From assembly GCA_002189035.1 (NCBI GenBank), contig NEEC01000026.1:372001-436000 (forward strand): a stretch of DNA of 64,000 nt, in the 5' to 3' direction. The number at the start of each line of letters is the position of its first letter. The stretch's first letter is position 1. Under the pieces are notes generated by a model, which worked only from the letters and a program-made list of their open reading frames with translations, made no database searches and was not told the DNA's origin. A program made the position numbers and the translations under genes. Shown piece by piece: positions 10,425 through 22,359 of this stretch. This DNA is from Utricularia gibba. Its lineage: Eukaryota; Streptophyta; Magnoliopsida; Lamiales; Lentibulariaceae.

Positions 10425-12996
10425 TGATGCGTGTGGTTTCCACAAGAAATTTTAATATTTTTTAAAACTCGTAAAACACAAAAGCATAGTACGAGTGTCG
10501 AACATAGTGAGTTGTTTTTGAGTGAAAAGGTGAGGTACCCCGAATACAACTGTCACGATTGCAAGAAACGTTGATGGTGAAGCGTGAGTAAGGGAATAAG
10601 AGGGGTTTTGAATAGACAACTGAAATAAACGTAAACGATGAACCTTAAATAAGGTGAATGTTCCTGGGTTTGGAATCCTATCCAGCTATATTTGTTGCGT
10701 CTTCACTCTTCTCTGGTCTTCTCGAGTACTCGGTTATAGGAGTAAGGAATTGACTACCCTCCCTTACACTCTCTTGCAAGAAGGCACGGGAATAGCCCGA
10801 TGTTGCTCCTCCTTGGATGAACGTGAGAATAAGAGGTCTTGCCAGCGTACCCTCATGGCCGAATTGCGCGCGTGTGCCCAAGTGTTGTCAATGACCCAAT
10901 GAGTCCAGATACGAGGTCATTACCTGTCCATTGATCCTGAAGTACGGCCACAGAAAAAACGTAGTCTTCTTCCTGCCAAAAGGGCATGAGTTGGTTCCTT
11001 CCACCTTGCTCCTCTTCAAAACCCGCGGGCAGTGATCAGTTAAACATGAATCTTAAATAAGGGGACTGTTACAGAAAGACTGCAACACATAGATCTAAGG
11101 GTGTTCCAACCCAGAAATGGAAATTTCTAGCCGCGAACAGCCATACAAACTAAAGCAAACGAAGACAAAGTTCCAGAGAGAAGCTAGAGGAAAATCCTCT
11201 AGAGAGAGAAACAAAAGGGAAAACTAAAACTAACTACTGCTCCCTCCCCTTCTGAACAGAATTGAACTTCAATGAGAGTCTGAGATTTCGTGTCCCTTTG
11301 GCTCTGCTGAACTTGGGATGACTTGCAAGCAACATCTGCTCTGACACTGGTACACTAATGATGTCGCTTGTCAGAGACTTCCGTGTTCCGCACGTCAAGG
11401 CTCATGATTAGGCGTCTACAGTCTTTCAAAAATCAAGAGAATCTCAACTCGAAAAGATCCAATTTATCGCCATCTGATGCCCTCTTTCTCTCACTTTCTT
11501 CCACATGTGCCTCTAGGAAAACTCAATTAAAACTACCAAAATTATTAGATAACATACAAGATTTAAGATAATTACCCTAAACTTGATAAAAACCTACATC
11601 TCATATTATAGACTCCTAATTGGACATTGTTAAGTGTCATTTTTTAGTTATTATTTAGGTATTATTATGTATTAATTAAGTGCTAAGTCACCCAATTAGG
11701 AGTCTTATTATTAAGTATTTGATTTTTACTAGAAAATTCCTATTTTCCCATTTTGTGTATATTTTATGCCTTTTTTTCTCACACTTTGACCGAGGCATGT
11801 CAGGAGACTGTCAGGAGTGTTGCAGGAGTATTGCAGGTGGTCAGAATCTGAGTTTTCGTGCCTTGTACGCGAGTTGGAATAATTGTGGGCAGAAGACTGA
11901 CACTAGTCAAAGCCCATGACTTACGGCATGTCAGAGTCTGCAGCAATTATTGGGCGCAAACTTGCACGCAAAGAAAGGCTGCTGGCGTACGCAAGACAGA
12001 AGGAATGATGGGAAGGGGACCCAAAGGAGTTAATGCACGTGGGAAGTCATATAAAAGCCACTTGGAGCACTTAGTTTCGGACTTTTGAACAATTTCTCAT
12101 GTACTTAGAACTTTTGAGTTCTTCCTCCTCTCAAGGAGGAAGAACACTTAGTTTCTTTTCGTTTCTGTTTCTATGGCCCTTTCGGGCTAAAAACCTTTAG
12201 TTTCTGGGAAGTAGATGAAGTTTCCTTCCAAGTCCTGAGCAATACACTCGGTTCTTCATTGAATTCAATTCGGATTCCGCATACTTCCACGCATCTTGTT
12301 GCAGTCTTTCTGTAACGACTCTTAGTCAAGGTCCATGAGTAGCAGGCCACTTCTCGCGGATTTTGGTGAAGATCAAGGTGAAGAGCACCCACTCCAACCC
12401 TGCTGGTTCGAGGGAAGTAGCAGATTGTTTGTGGCCTAGGTACCGCGATAGTGGACAGGTTGTGACCTCGGACTTGTCACTGGCCATTGGCAACAGCTGG
12501 GCACACGCGCACAATTCAGTTTTGAAGGCAATCGAAGGCAATCCTCTTGTCTTCCTAATCGTCCAAGTGGGAATCACATGAGGCTATTCCCGTGCCTCCT
12601 TGTCAATCAGAGTGTAAGGGAGAGTAGGCTATTCCTTGCTCCTATAACCAGCTATTCGGAAGAAATCAGTGAAAACCGAGGCAAGGATGGACAAAGGAAG
12701 GAGATGGAGTCTTATTCCCAGGAACTGCGTCCCATAGTCAAGGCCCATCACTTAGGTTGAATCTTTTATTTCTGCATCTTAAAAACCCTCTTTTGCAAAA
12801 CTGTGACATTTTGTGAAAGTTTCTTGCAAACACTTTTCACGAAAAACAACTCCCTGAGATCGATACTCGTACTACGCTTTCTAGTGTTTTACGTTGTAAA
12901 ATATTTAAAATTTGTTGAGAAAACGACACGCAACAGACATTTTTAATTACAATTAAGCATAAAAACAACCTAAGAAATAGAAAATGGCACTTAACA
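10425..12996 (-). mobile_element. Athila-type solo LTR in inverted orientation, split by a second solo LTR
   Basis: Read on the minus strand, the LTR starts TGTTAAGTGCCATTTTC at 12996 and ends in a degenerate GCATCA at 10425. It is flanked on both sides by GAAGG (10420-10424 and 12997-13001), a clean 5-bp target duplication. Positions 10425-11627 and 12941-12996 belong to it; 11628-12935 is a later insertion. Landmarks shared with the two direct copies downstream include the GTTACAGAAAGACTGCAACA block (11068 onward) and the CAATTAGGAGTC block (rc at 11610-11621). It is solo, because no internal element sequence accompanies it. It sits in the gag of the Gypsy element. It is more diverged than its insert, consistent with greater age. 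Confidence 0.8.
11628..12935 (+). mobile_element. Athila-type solo LTR with GACAT target duplication
   Basis: This 1308-bp LTR begins TGTTAAGTGTC and ends GACACGCAACA. It is flanked by GACAT at 11623-11627 and 12936-12940. It interrupts an older, inverted LTR of the same family near that LTR's start. No primer site follows, so it is a solo LTR left by unequal recombination. The ORFs seen inside it are chance ORFs. It closely resembles the LTR at 13580-14875. Confidence 0.88.
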
Positions 12997-13579
12997 GAAG
13001 GATTATAGACCGTTTCTACTACTTAGCACAAGACGTCCAGTTGGATTTGAAAGAGCGGATCGAGATAATGAAGTGGGCTTTGGAGACCTCCAAACTTGTC
13101 AGAGTTTATCAAAGTCACCATCCAAAAATTTGTGGGAACTTTTGAGGAAGATCATGAAGTATATTCGGGTTGATGATGACCTCAAAGTCGAAATGAAAAA
13201 TCACGTGGACATTCGGCCAGCCTCACAGCAAGAGGAAAAACCCCCTTAGATTAACTGGCCGAAAGCAAACACCTGTTGCGAGATATACAAAACGGCGGGG
13301 CACGAGACTGTTGATTGTCAGGTGATGAAGTTGAGTAGTATCACGCAAACGGAAAAACTACGGGGCGACTTGGAATCCAGTGGACAAGTCTGACCGCTAA
13401 TGATATCGCAATGATCACTTGCGGAATGGAGGAAATTGGTATCTGAAGTTCCCGCCAAGGCTACAGGGAAATATGCAATGCAATAGCAGAGACCCAGTTA
13501 TTTAGGGAAGACAAGAGAAATCGGAAAACTCGCGGGGTATCAACGATGCATAGGACAGCCTACCCTACACTAGGGAAAT

Positions 13580-14875
13580 TGTTAAGTGTCATTTTCTAGT
13601 TGTTTATTAGGTATTATTATGTGTTAGTCTAGTTTTAAGTCATCCAATTTAGGATTTATATTGATAAATATTCTATTTCCTTAGAAAAATCTTATTTTCT
13701 ATTTCGTATATATTTTCTTTATCTTTTGTGTGCACTATAATCAAAACATGTCAGAAGGTAGTCGTGGAGTGTTGCAGGATGCTTGCAAGAGACCAGACTC
13801 TGACTTTTTGTGCCATGCACATGACTTGGAACAATTGTGGGTGGAAGAATGACACTAGTCAAGGCCCCTGACCTACGGCATGTCAGAGTCTATAACAATG
13901 ATTGGGTGCTTACTTGCACGCATGGGAAAGGTGGTGGCGTATGCAAGACACAAAAAATGATGGAAGAGGAGTAGGAAGAGTTAATGCATGTGGGGAGTGG
14001 GATAAAACCAACTTGGAACACTTGTTTTTGAACCTTTTGACACCTTGTTGTTAGACTTAAAACTTTTGGTTCTTCCTCTCCTCCAAGGGAGGAAGAATAC
14101 TTTAGCTTTCTTTTTTGTTTTTTATTTTGATGGCCGTTTGTGGCTAAACTCCTTTAGTATTTGAGAATAGATAAAGTTTCCTTCCATGTCTTGAGCATTA
14201 AGCTCGGTGCTTCGCTAAATTCATTCCGGATTTTGCATACTTCCACGCATCTTGTTGCAATCTTTCTGTAACGACTCCTAATCACGGTCCATGAGTGGCA
14301 AGCCACTTCTCACAGATTTAGATGAAGAACAAGATGAAGAGTACCATCTCCAACCCTATCGGTTCGAGGGAAGTAGTGAATTGTTTGTGACACAGGTACT
14401 ATGTTAATGGATAGGTAATGACCTCGTACCTACCATTGGTCATCGGCAATAGCTTAGCACATGCGCACAATTGTGTTTTGAAGGCAATCGACGGCAATCC
14501 TCTTGTCTTCTCAATCATCCAAGGGGGAATTACATGAGGCTATTCCTATGCCTCCTTATCAATAAGAGTGTAAGGGAGAGTAGACTATTCCTTACTCATA
14601 TAACTAGCTATTCGGAAGGAACAGTGAAAGACAAAAGGAGGAAATAGAGTCTATTTCCCAAGAATTGCAACCCTTAGTCAAAGTCCATTGCTTAGGTTCT
14701 ATCTTTTATTCTTGTACTTCAAAAACCCCTTTTTACAAATCCGTGACAACTTGTGAAAGTTTTCTACAAAACACTTTTCACAAAACTCAACTCCCTGAGA
14801 TCGATACTCGTACAACGCTCTTTTGTGTTTTACGTTTTATATCTTTCAAATTTGTTGAGGAAATGACACGCAACA
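13580..14875 (+). repeat. 5' LTR of the Athila-type element
   Basis: The 1296-bp terminal repeat starts TGTTAAGTGTC and ends GACACGCAACA. It aligns along its length with the solo LTR at 11628-12935. The adjoining primer site at about 14881-14897 reads TCAACGCCGTTGCCGAG. It differs from the tRNA-Asp-type site TGGCGCCGTTGCCGGGG mainly by G-to-A changes. Confidence 0.88.
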
Positions 14876-15011
14876 AAATTTCAACGCCGTTGCCGAGTTG
14901 TGTATTTTTGTGTTTAGTGTTGTATATAGTTTCTTTTTTTCTTTTGTTTCCATTTTGCTGCTTTTTTTCTTTGTTCTTATGCATTCAACTTCACCGAAGG
15001 GCCACTGAAGC

Positions 15012-17424
15012 TTGAGATTATACCAAGAAATCTTGCGCCTCTTAGATCCAGAGATTGAGCGTGCATTTCTCATGAAAAAGCGAGAGTTAATTTCTAGTTT
15101 ATCTACTAACGAAGGAATGGCCAGTCAATCACCTACTAGAGTCCCCGCAATGCACGAAGAACAACAGCAACAACATTTTCAAATATTTGCAGTTCTGCTG
15201 ATCACTAATCATGGCCAGCACTAAGGACTATAAAAAAAGAAATTACCACCAACCATGCTGACTGACCTGTATGATCTTTGACATGGAAGAGGACTTTGAG
15301 CTTCACCCATATTTGTTTCAGACACTTCCTAAGCTCACTAGGAGAGATAATGACAACACAAATCGTCATCTTAAAGAGTTGCACACAACTTGTGAATCCA
15401 TGTGCCCAAAAGGTGCAACGAAGAACCAAGTCAAGGTGGATCCATGGACTACCACCATCCTCTATTGCTACCTAGGAGCAAATGATTCATAAGTTTCTTG
15501 ATCGATATGTACCCCTAGGAAGAGCCTCCGCTGGAAGAAGAGCTTTAGCCACCATGCTACAAAGTGAAGGAGAGAATTTACAGGAGTATTATGACAGATT
15601 CAACCGAATCTGTAATACTTATCCACAGTATGGACTCACTGAAGGTCAAATTTTGTAACATTTTTACGAAGGATTGACCCTCATGATCAGAGGACAAATG
15701 GATGCCACTTGTAATGGGTCATTACTAGAGAACTGCCACAGTGCTGACTCTCAAAGATTGATAGAACAAATGGCTGCTAATTCTTATTCTACTTCCAGCT
15801 GATATGACCACTCATACCAAGCACCTGGAGGAATTTCTCAGCCTGTCAAATCAGTGTACGAAGTGGAAAATTCTGAAGTTTTAGCTCAACTTGCTGCTAT
15901 GAGTGATACCTTGAACCTCGACTTCCAATCACTTCTTCAACAACAAGGGAGGTATCAAGGATCTTCAACCTCTCATCATTCTGATCTAGAACCTATGATA
16001 CATGAGATGCCAATAGAAGAGGTTAATGCATTCTACCAGAACCAAGAAGGAGCTTACAACGACGGAAACTATAGATGCCCTCACCTTGATTTCCGCTAGA
16101 GACAACTAGTGCCTCCTAGTCAAGCCCCATCACTAGGGAACCCTTCTATTGTTCCTCATAAAACTATCGCTGCTCTGCCTCGGCCTTTATAGATTACTAG
16201 AGTTCTAGATCACCCTCTTATTCCTTATCAGCCGAATCATAATTTAGAGTCCATGGTGAAGTCCCTTGTCGAGAGCACCACCAAAATGCATGCCACACAA
16301 AAAGACATGGATGGACGAATCACAAGCATGCAAACTCAAATCACCTAGTTGGTGCAAGCAATGAACCGACTAGAGACGCAAGGAGCATTGCCATCTCAGC
16401 TAGTGAAGAACCCAGAACACATCAACGCAATATCTTTGAGAAGCGGGAAGGATCTTTTGGACCCTTACCCAAGGTTCATGACTAAGGTGGACAGATAAGA
16501 AGAAAAAGAATTAGAAGTCTCGGACAGCGATGATGACGTGGATGAAGAGATTATTTTAGAGAATCCTGATGGTTTTCTAGTCCAGAACACTCCTATGCCG
16601 ACATCACTAGAAAATTTGAAGGAGAAGGAGCCGCAAGAAATTGATCAACCCAAGTGTTTAGTCATTCCACCTCCTTTTCCTATGAGATTTCGAAGGAAAA
16701 ACAAGGACAAACGTGGACTGAAACCATTCATGAAAGTGATGAAGAAGGTTAACGTGAACATTCCCTTGCTAGATATGATCGATCAAGTGCCCAAATATGC
16801 AAAAATGTTGAAGGACTTGTGTGACCCCAAGAAGAAGACAAAAGTGGAAGAAGTAATTTCTTTGACTGAAAATATTTTAGCAATTATTCAAAGAAAAATT
16901 CCACAAAAGTGTAAGGATCCAAGTATGTTTTTCATACCTGTGACTATTGGTGAGACCAACATTTCAATTGCCATGTGTGATTTACGAGCATCAGTTAACG
17001 TTATTCCTAAGTCCCTTTATCTTTTTCTTGCATCTAAGCTAGGTAAACTTGAGCCTATTAGTGTTGTTTGTCAATTAGCTGAAAGATCACATGTGAAGCC
17101 TAATGGTAGAATTGATGACGTGCTTGTGCATGTTAAAGATTTGATTTTTCCTGCTGACTTTTTAGTTATTCCCATGGAGAGTAAAAATCCCATAATTTTG
17201 GAGTCCATCATTTTGGGACGACCGTTTATGGCTACTGCAGACACCAAAATTGATGTTCAAGCTAGCATAATCTCTCTACAGTTCAATGGACAGGTGCTAG
17301 ATTTCAGCATGGACAAAGCCATGCAGTACCCGGACCAGCTCAACGGAATCTGTTCAATCTCTACATCTGACGCGGATGTAGAACACTTAGTGATGATCCA
17401 TGAGCAAGATCCCTTGCTTAAATG
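15012..17424 (+). pseudogene. Athila-type gag-protease, multiple stops
   Basis: The gag region begins near 15012 and has several in-frame stops and frame changes up to 16498. The longest open part is 16538-17424 (295 codons), covering the gag end and the aspartic protease. At about 16977-17015 the protease active-site segment reads CDLRASVNVIP where retropepsins have D-L/T-G-A-S; the essential Gly is replaced by Arg. That alone would disable the enzyme. The downstream LGRPFMATADTKID block is the usual second half of the protease domain. Confidence 0.82.
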
Positions 17425-17639
17425 ACTCATTGAAAACTTTGATTCTGATAATATTTCTTTTCTTGATTCTGAACTTTTAAGTTATCTTGATTATATTCCT
17501 GAAAAACCTGAATTTTCTGACATTGCTTTTCTGAATTTGGAAATGTCTAAGAAACAACTGATTCCTTCTGTTATTCATGCCCCACTAGAGTTAAAAACTC
17601 TACTTGAGCATTTGAAGTATTTATTTCTTGGCGAAAATG

Positions 17640-20215
17640 AGACTTCACTGTTATTATTTCTAGTACGCTAACCCTAGAACATGAGGAAAAACTCAAGAGT
17701 GTGCTCTAGGAGCACAAACAGGCAATTGGGTGGACATTGGCAGACATCAAAGGAATAAGTCCCTCCATATGCACTCAACCTATCTAATTCACGAACCCCA
17801 AAGGAGATTAAACCCTCCAATGATTGAAGTGGTCAAGAAGGAGATTCTGAAGTTGTTGGCCGCAAGTATAATCTATCCTATTTCCGATAGTGAGTTGTTT
17901 AGCCCTCTGCAGGTTGTCTCGAAAAAAACAAGTATCACAGTCATGGCTAATGGCCAAGGGAACTCCTACCTACCAGAGTGCAAAATGGCTGGCAAATGTG
18001 TGTAGATTATCGAAAACTGAACGCAGCCACCAAGAAGGACCACTACCCACTTCCATTTATCGACAAAATGTTGGAACGATTTCCTTGAAGGAGCCACTAC
18101 TACTACTTAGATATACTCCGGTTTCCATCAAATACCCATGGCCCTTGAAGACCAATCTAAGGTTGTTTTTGTTTGCTCCTTTGGAACTTTTGCTTACCAT
18201 AAAATGCCTTTTAGACTTTGTAATGCACTAGCAACATTTCAAAGATGCATGATTAGCATTTTTTCTAAATATGTTGAGAATATCATTAAGGTTTTTATGG
18301 ATGACTTTACAGTTTATGAAAATAGCTTTGATGAATGTCTTTCTAATTAGTCATTAATTTTGAAGCGTTGTGCTGAGACTAACCTTGTTTTCAATTATGA
18401 GAAATGTCACTTCATGTTAGAACAAGATATCATTTTAGGACATGTTGTTTCCCAAAAGGGAATTGAAATTCACTTTGATGAAAAATGCATGAATGCTTTT
18501 GATGTTTTGAAAAAGAAGCTTGTTTAAGCTCCTATTATCCAAGCTCCAAATTGGAGTCTACTATTTGAACTAATGTGTGATGCAAATGATGTAGCTCTCG
18601 GTGCAGTTTTGGGACAAAAGGTGGAGAAACAATCTCATGTTATCCACTATGCGTCTAAGTGCCTTGATGATGCCCAAAAGAGCTACACCACTACAGAAAA
18701 GGAGCTACTGACCATTGTCTTCGCCTTGGAGAAATTTAGATCTTATTTGCTAGGAGCTAAAGTCATAGTCTATTCGGACCATGCCGCATTGAGATATCTC
18801 CTCACCAAGAAGGATTCGAAGCCTAGACTCATTAGATGGATTTTATTGCTTCAAGAATTTGACATGGAGATCAAGGACAAGAAAGGATGCGAAAATTTAG
18901 TTGTAGACCATCTCAGCCGCATCACTTCTGGAGAAAAATCAAGCGTTATCGATGATAGCTCCCCGGACGAACACTTATTCATGATCCATGACAAGAGTCC
19001 TTGGTACGTTGACATTGTAAATTATTTAATGACTGGACAGTTTCCTGCAGATTTCCAGTACTACCAGAAGGAGAAATTGAGGAGTGATAGCCTGAATTTC
19101 ATCTAGGATGATCCATATCTCTAGAGAATTGGAACTGATTAAATCATTAGGAGATGCATTTCCCAAGATGAAGTGCACTCTATTCTTTCACATTGTCATG
19201 AGCAACTTTGTGATGGACACTTTGGTGCAAAGGTTACTGCAAAGAAGGTCTTGGAAGCTAGATTTTATTGGCCTACAATATTCAAAGATGCTTACCTTCA
19301 TTGCAAGGCGTGCCCAATTGTCAAAGAGGAAGAAATTTTGGATACAAAGATCAAATGTCCGTTCAACCCATTATCATGTGCGAGATCTTTGATGCATAGG
19401 GCATCCATTTTATGGGACCATTTCCTCCCTCTCAAGGGAAGCTTCACATACATCTTGTTGTAGATTATGTTTCTAAATGGGTGGAAGACATTGTTTGTGA
19501 AAGGGATAATGCCAAAACCATGGGTCATTTCTTGACTATGGAGTCAAGAGTGCATTGGTCAAATATGGAGTCAACCACCACCTATCCACAGCTAAACATC
19601 CTCAAAAAAATGGCATGGCGGAAGTGTCAAATAAAGAGGTGAAAAGGATCTTGAAGAGTACCGTGAACTCAAATAGGTGAGATTGGAACTTAAGGCTCAC
19701 TGATGCACTATGACCATACCATACTACTTACAAGAATCCCATAGGAATGTCTCCATACCAAATGATCTATGGAAAGGCATGTCATCTTCCTTTTGAATTT
19801 TATCATAGGGCATACTAGGCTGTCAAGTCATGCAACTTGACTAGTGACCAAGCTGGAGAGAACACACTTTTATACCTGAATGAGCTAAAGGAAATTCGCC
19901 TCAATGCCTACACAAACCAGCTCTTGCACAAGGAAAAGTAAAACACTTCCATGACAGTAAGTTGCATGAGAAACACTTTTTAGTTGGTCAAAATGTTCTC
20001 TTATTTGATATTACTTTGAAACTCTTTCCGAGTAAATTGCATTCTAAGTGACTTGGACCTTAAGAAGTTGTCAATGTTTTTTCTTCTGGTGCTGTTATTA
20101 TTCATTCATTTGAGACAGGGAAAACCATTAAGGTCAATGAACATCGACTGAAGCCGTTTTATGAGAAATTTAAGCCGCACAGTGTTTGCAACTTACTGCT
20201 AGTCGAGGCCAATTA
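17640..20215 (+). pseudogene. Athila-type pol (reverse transcriptase, RNase H, integrase), broken
   Basis: The reverse transcriptase covers about 17730-18520, with the FAYHKMPFRLCNA block and the catalytic FMDDF segment (family norm Y/F-x-DD). RNase H lies at 18573-18950 ([17 protein letters not shown], then [17 protein letters not shown] and [11 protein letters not shown]). The integrase zinc finger (HCHEQLCDGHFG, then HCKAC) is at about 19184-19312, and the integrase core remains to about 19800 (VKYGVNHHLSTAKHPQKNG, IGMSPYQMIYGKACHLPFE). More than ten stops or frameshifts interrupt these frames, so the longest readable ORF is 177 codons. Confidence 0.85.
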
Positions 20216-20477
20216 AAAGGTGCTACAGTCAGCCAAAGACTATAAATTGACATTGCATGGGAGGCAACTCATGACTTTAATTTCGTAACTGCCAACTTGT
20301 TTGTATCACCCACTACTCTAGGTAACTTTACTTTCACCTACTCCACACACCCATTTCCTATCTTAACCGTTTTACACTCCACCTCCTCTTTACTTTTTCA
20401 AATCCGACTGTTACCCCACTTCACGCTGTAACCCACACCTCAATTCCTCCTCCTATCGTCTCCGATTCTACGATTTT

Positions 20478-20602
20478 CTTGCTGTACTTGAAAAACCCCA
20501 CTTTTCGCAAAACTCAACTCCTTCATATCGATACTCGTACTACGCTCTTTTTTGTTTTACGTTTTATATATTTAAATATTTTTGAGAAAACGACATGCAA
20601 CA
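20478..20602 (+). repeat. Truncated 3' LTR (last 125 bp)
   Basis: This stretch matches the end of the 5' LTR, including the AAAACTCAACTCC, GATACTCGTACTACGCTC and GACATGCAACA segments. The first roughly 1.17 kb of the LTR is missing, as is most of the region usual between pol and LTR. Confidence 0.8.
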
Positions 20603-20770
20603 CCTCTCCATCAGAAGTAGCATCGTCAATGGCTTTTTCCATCTTCTCCACCACCTTCTCCAACTCTGCCTCAGGCCGAGTCCATTTACCCAGGATCACA
20701 TTTAGGGAGCTCTCCTCATCTTTCATAAGTTTGATCTTGGTGTTTTGGGTAGCAACAATAGCCTAAAGCT
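20603..20770 (-). other. Open minus-strand fragment of unknown origin
   Basis: On the minus strand about 20766-20603 is open and reads an acidic, helical stretch (LGKWTRPEAELEKVVEKMEK). I do not recognise a family. It abuts both the 3' LTR end and a dispersed repeat, so it is more likely a retroelement fragment than a host exon. Confidence 0.25.
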
Positions 20771-21165
20771 TGGAGACCTTCTCGTTAAGTGATCCAGGTC
20801 TACCTCTAAACCAAGCTTCTAAGTTGTGAAACTACTTGTTTCCCTCCTTAGGTCTACCCATGGTTTGTTAGAAACAAGAGTTAAGGAATACACATAAATT
20901 TCACCATTAACTCTAAACACATACCACACCCCTTCACCTTAAGTCATCCCTAAGACTCTAGCCACTCATGCTTTGGAAATAAAACACGATTTCATTCATA
21001 TAAGTTGGCCAAAATGGCAGAAACATTGTAACAAGTCAAATGCAGAAACTTGAAACATTCAGAAAAACGGAAATCAAATAGATATTGTTTTTCCACCCCC
21101 TAGCTACTGTTCATAGCCTGGAACAGTAGTGCTGGACTGGGCTCCGGTGCTGTTCTTGATGATGA
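20770..21165 (+). repeat. Dispersed repeat family, copy 1
   Basis: This copy shares in order the landmarks GGTCTACCTCTAA, CTTAGGTCTAC, a TAGCCACTCATG-like block, an ATAAAACACGAT-like block and a terminal GTTCTTGATGATG with 27.3-27.76 kb. Weaker matches exist at 29.1-29.4 kb and 29.7/32.44 kb. It has no coding content and no termini I can define. Confidence 0.6.
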
Positions 21166-22288
21166 CAAAAGCTTTATAGTATATTTAGGAGAATGTGTAC
21201 TAGAATGTAAATACAATTCTATCAACATATTCCAAATGAATGACTCTATGTATAAATAAATTTTAAACCCGGTTAATAACTTTAAATTATTTATTAAATT
21301 TTAGTATTTTTAAATTTTTTTTTATAAACATCTCTAATACAATTTTTCTAGGTTAAAAATATAAATTTTCTTATATCATAGAATTGTACTACGATTTGCT
21401 TACCCTCCACAATGTCTTCCATTTATTACTTTATGGTATTTTAAATGTGGATGATGTGGAAAGTTATATCAACGAATTTCAATTTAGTCAAAAGCTAATT
21501 GATATGACTGGTTCACATTACCAAATCTATAAACAGATTATCAAATGCTATTGTATTGATTAGTGTTATTTTTAAAAAAAATTAAATATCATTTATATTT
21601 TACCAAATCTATAAACAGATGATCTTATGAATGTTTTTATTCGTATTTCATCATTTATATTTTATGCTTTTATCATGTTATATATAGGAATTAATGTTCT
21701 TTTAATTATTATCATTTATTGATAATTATAAATTATTTTTACATTAAATTATCCTTTTTTACTCAAAATTGAAGTAAAAAAAAAGTAGTTTACTCATATT
21801 TAACAATGACTTTAAAAATATCGAAATTGATAATATTTTTATATTTAAATTTTTTCAATAGTTCATTTTTTCTTTATAAACATCTATGTTTATGTTCATT
21901 CAATTGTAATTTATTTATATAGAAATTATAAATTAAAAATGATAATAATGATTGTAATTATTTGAAAATATGTTGTATAATTTAATCACCCATAATAATA
22001 ATTATTTTAATTGTAGAGTCAAAGTAATTAAGTCAAAGTAATCATTTTTTAAATATGTTATATTTAACTTTACAAAAATACTCAAGTCGCATTGTGAATA
22101 AATACAATTTTTAAATTTTTTAAAAATATATTAAATTTAAATGTTTCATATAGTAAATATATTAATTAGAATCTTATTAACAAAAGAAAATCAATTTTAT
22201 TTTTTAATGAAAATTGGTTGGAAAAGAAATATATTATGATGTAAAAAAATAATATTTAAATAATTATTAATATTAAAACAGACCACCG
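21166..22288. other. AT-rich intergenic DNA
   Basis: Long A/T runs up to the tRNA gene. I see no gene, repeat unit or element end here. Confidence 0.6.
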
Positions 22289-22359
22289 GCGCATCTGGTG
22301 TAGTGGTATCATAGTACCCTCCCACGGTACTGACCGGGGTTCGATTCCCCGGATGGGCA
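22289..22359 (+). tRNA. tRNA-Gly (anticodon CCC)
   Basis: The 71-nt cloverleaf has an intact D arm with A box TGGTGTAGTGG, an anticodon arm GTACC-CTCCCAC-GGTAC giving CCC, and a T arm CCGGG-GTTCGAT-TCCCCGG carrying the B box. The discriminator base is A, and a TTTTT terminator follows at 22362-22366. The acceptor stem pairs except at position 3:70, where G faces G because the 3' strand reads GATGGGC rather than GATGCGC. There is no intron. Internal promoter and terminator look functional; the stem mismatch raises the chance that this copy is drifting. Confidence 0.92.

Larger units (their letters stand above)
5870..13579 (+). mobile_element. Degenerate Ty3/Gypsy element (LTR, primer site, gag remains), host of several nested insertions
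   Basis: LTR-like sequence is visible at about 5870-6218 and, after a DNA-transposon insertion, at 9151-9473, with a TATA-like CTATAAATATA near 9182. It ends in CAACA at 9473, followed by the primer-site-like TTTTGGCGCCCACCATGGGG. Broken gag follows at about 9577-10424 and 12997-13570. The reading frame on the two sides of the 10425-12996 insertion becomes continuous once the insertion and one copy of its GAAGG target duplication are removed. A zinc-knuckle-like Cys-His segment is visible near 13270-13325. Stops and frameshifts are numerous; no pol or 3' LTR is recognised. The primer site suggests the Tat side of Gypsy, but I am not certain. The left boundary is approximate. Confidence 0.6.
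13580..20602 (+). mobile_element. Athila-type Ty3/Gypsy retrotransposon, decayed, with truncated 3' LTR
   Basis: The order is 5' LTR (13580-14875), primer site, gag-protease, reverse transcriptase, RNase H, integrase, a noncoding stretch, then only the last 125 bp of the 3' LTR (20478-20602). The domain order protease-RT-RH-integrase is that of Gypsy, and the gag-protease resembles the Athila group. The 5' flank GAAAT (13575-13579) does not match the 3' flank CCTCT, so the right side was altered by deletion or recombination. Stops and frameshifts throughout make it non-autonomous. Confidence 0.88.

Noticed and set aside
10631-11063. Direct repeat CTTAAATAAGG on both sides of a 390-bp piece as a target duplication
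   Set aside because: The piece is simply the middle of the inverted LTR, as shown by its alignment with the direct copies; the true duplication is GAAGG at 10420 and 12997.
10307-12760. Several 60-83 codon ORFs on both strands
   Set aside because: All fall within the noncoding solo LTRs and differ between copies; they are chance ORFs in GC-richer sequence.
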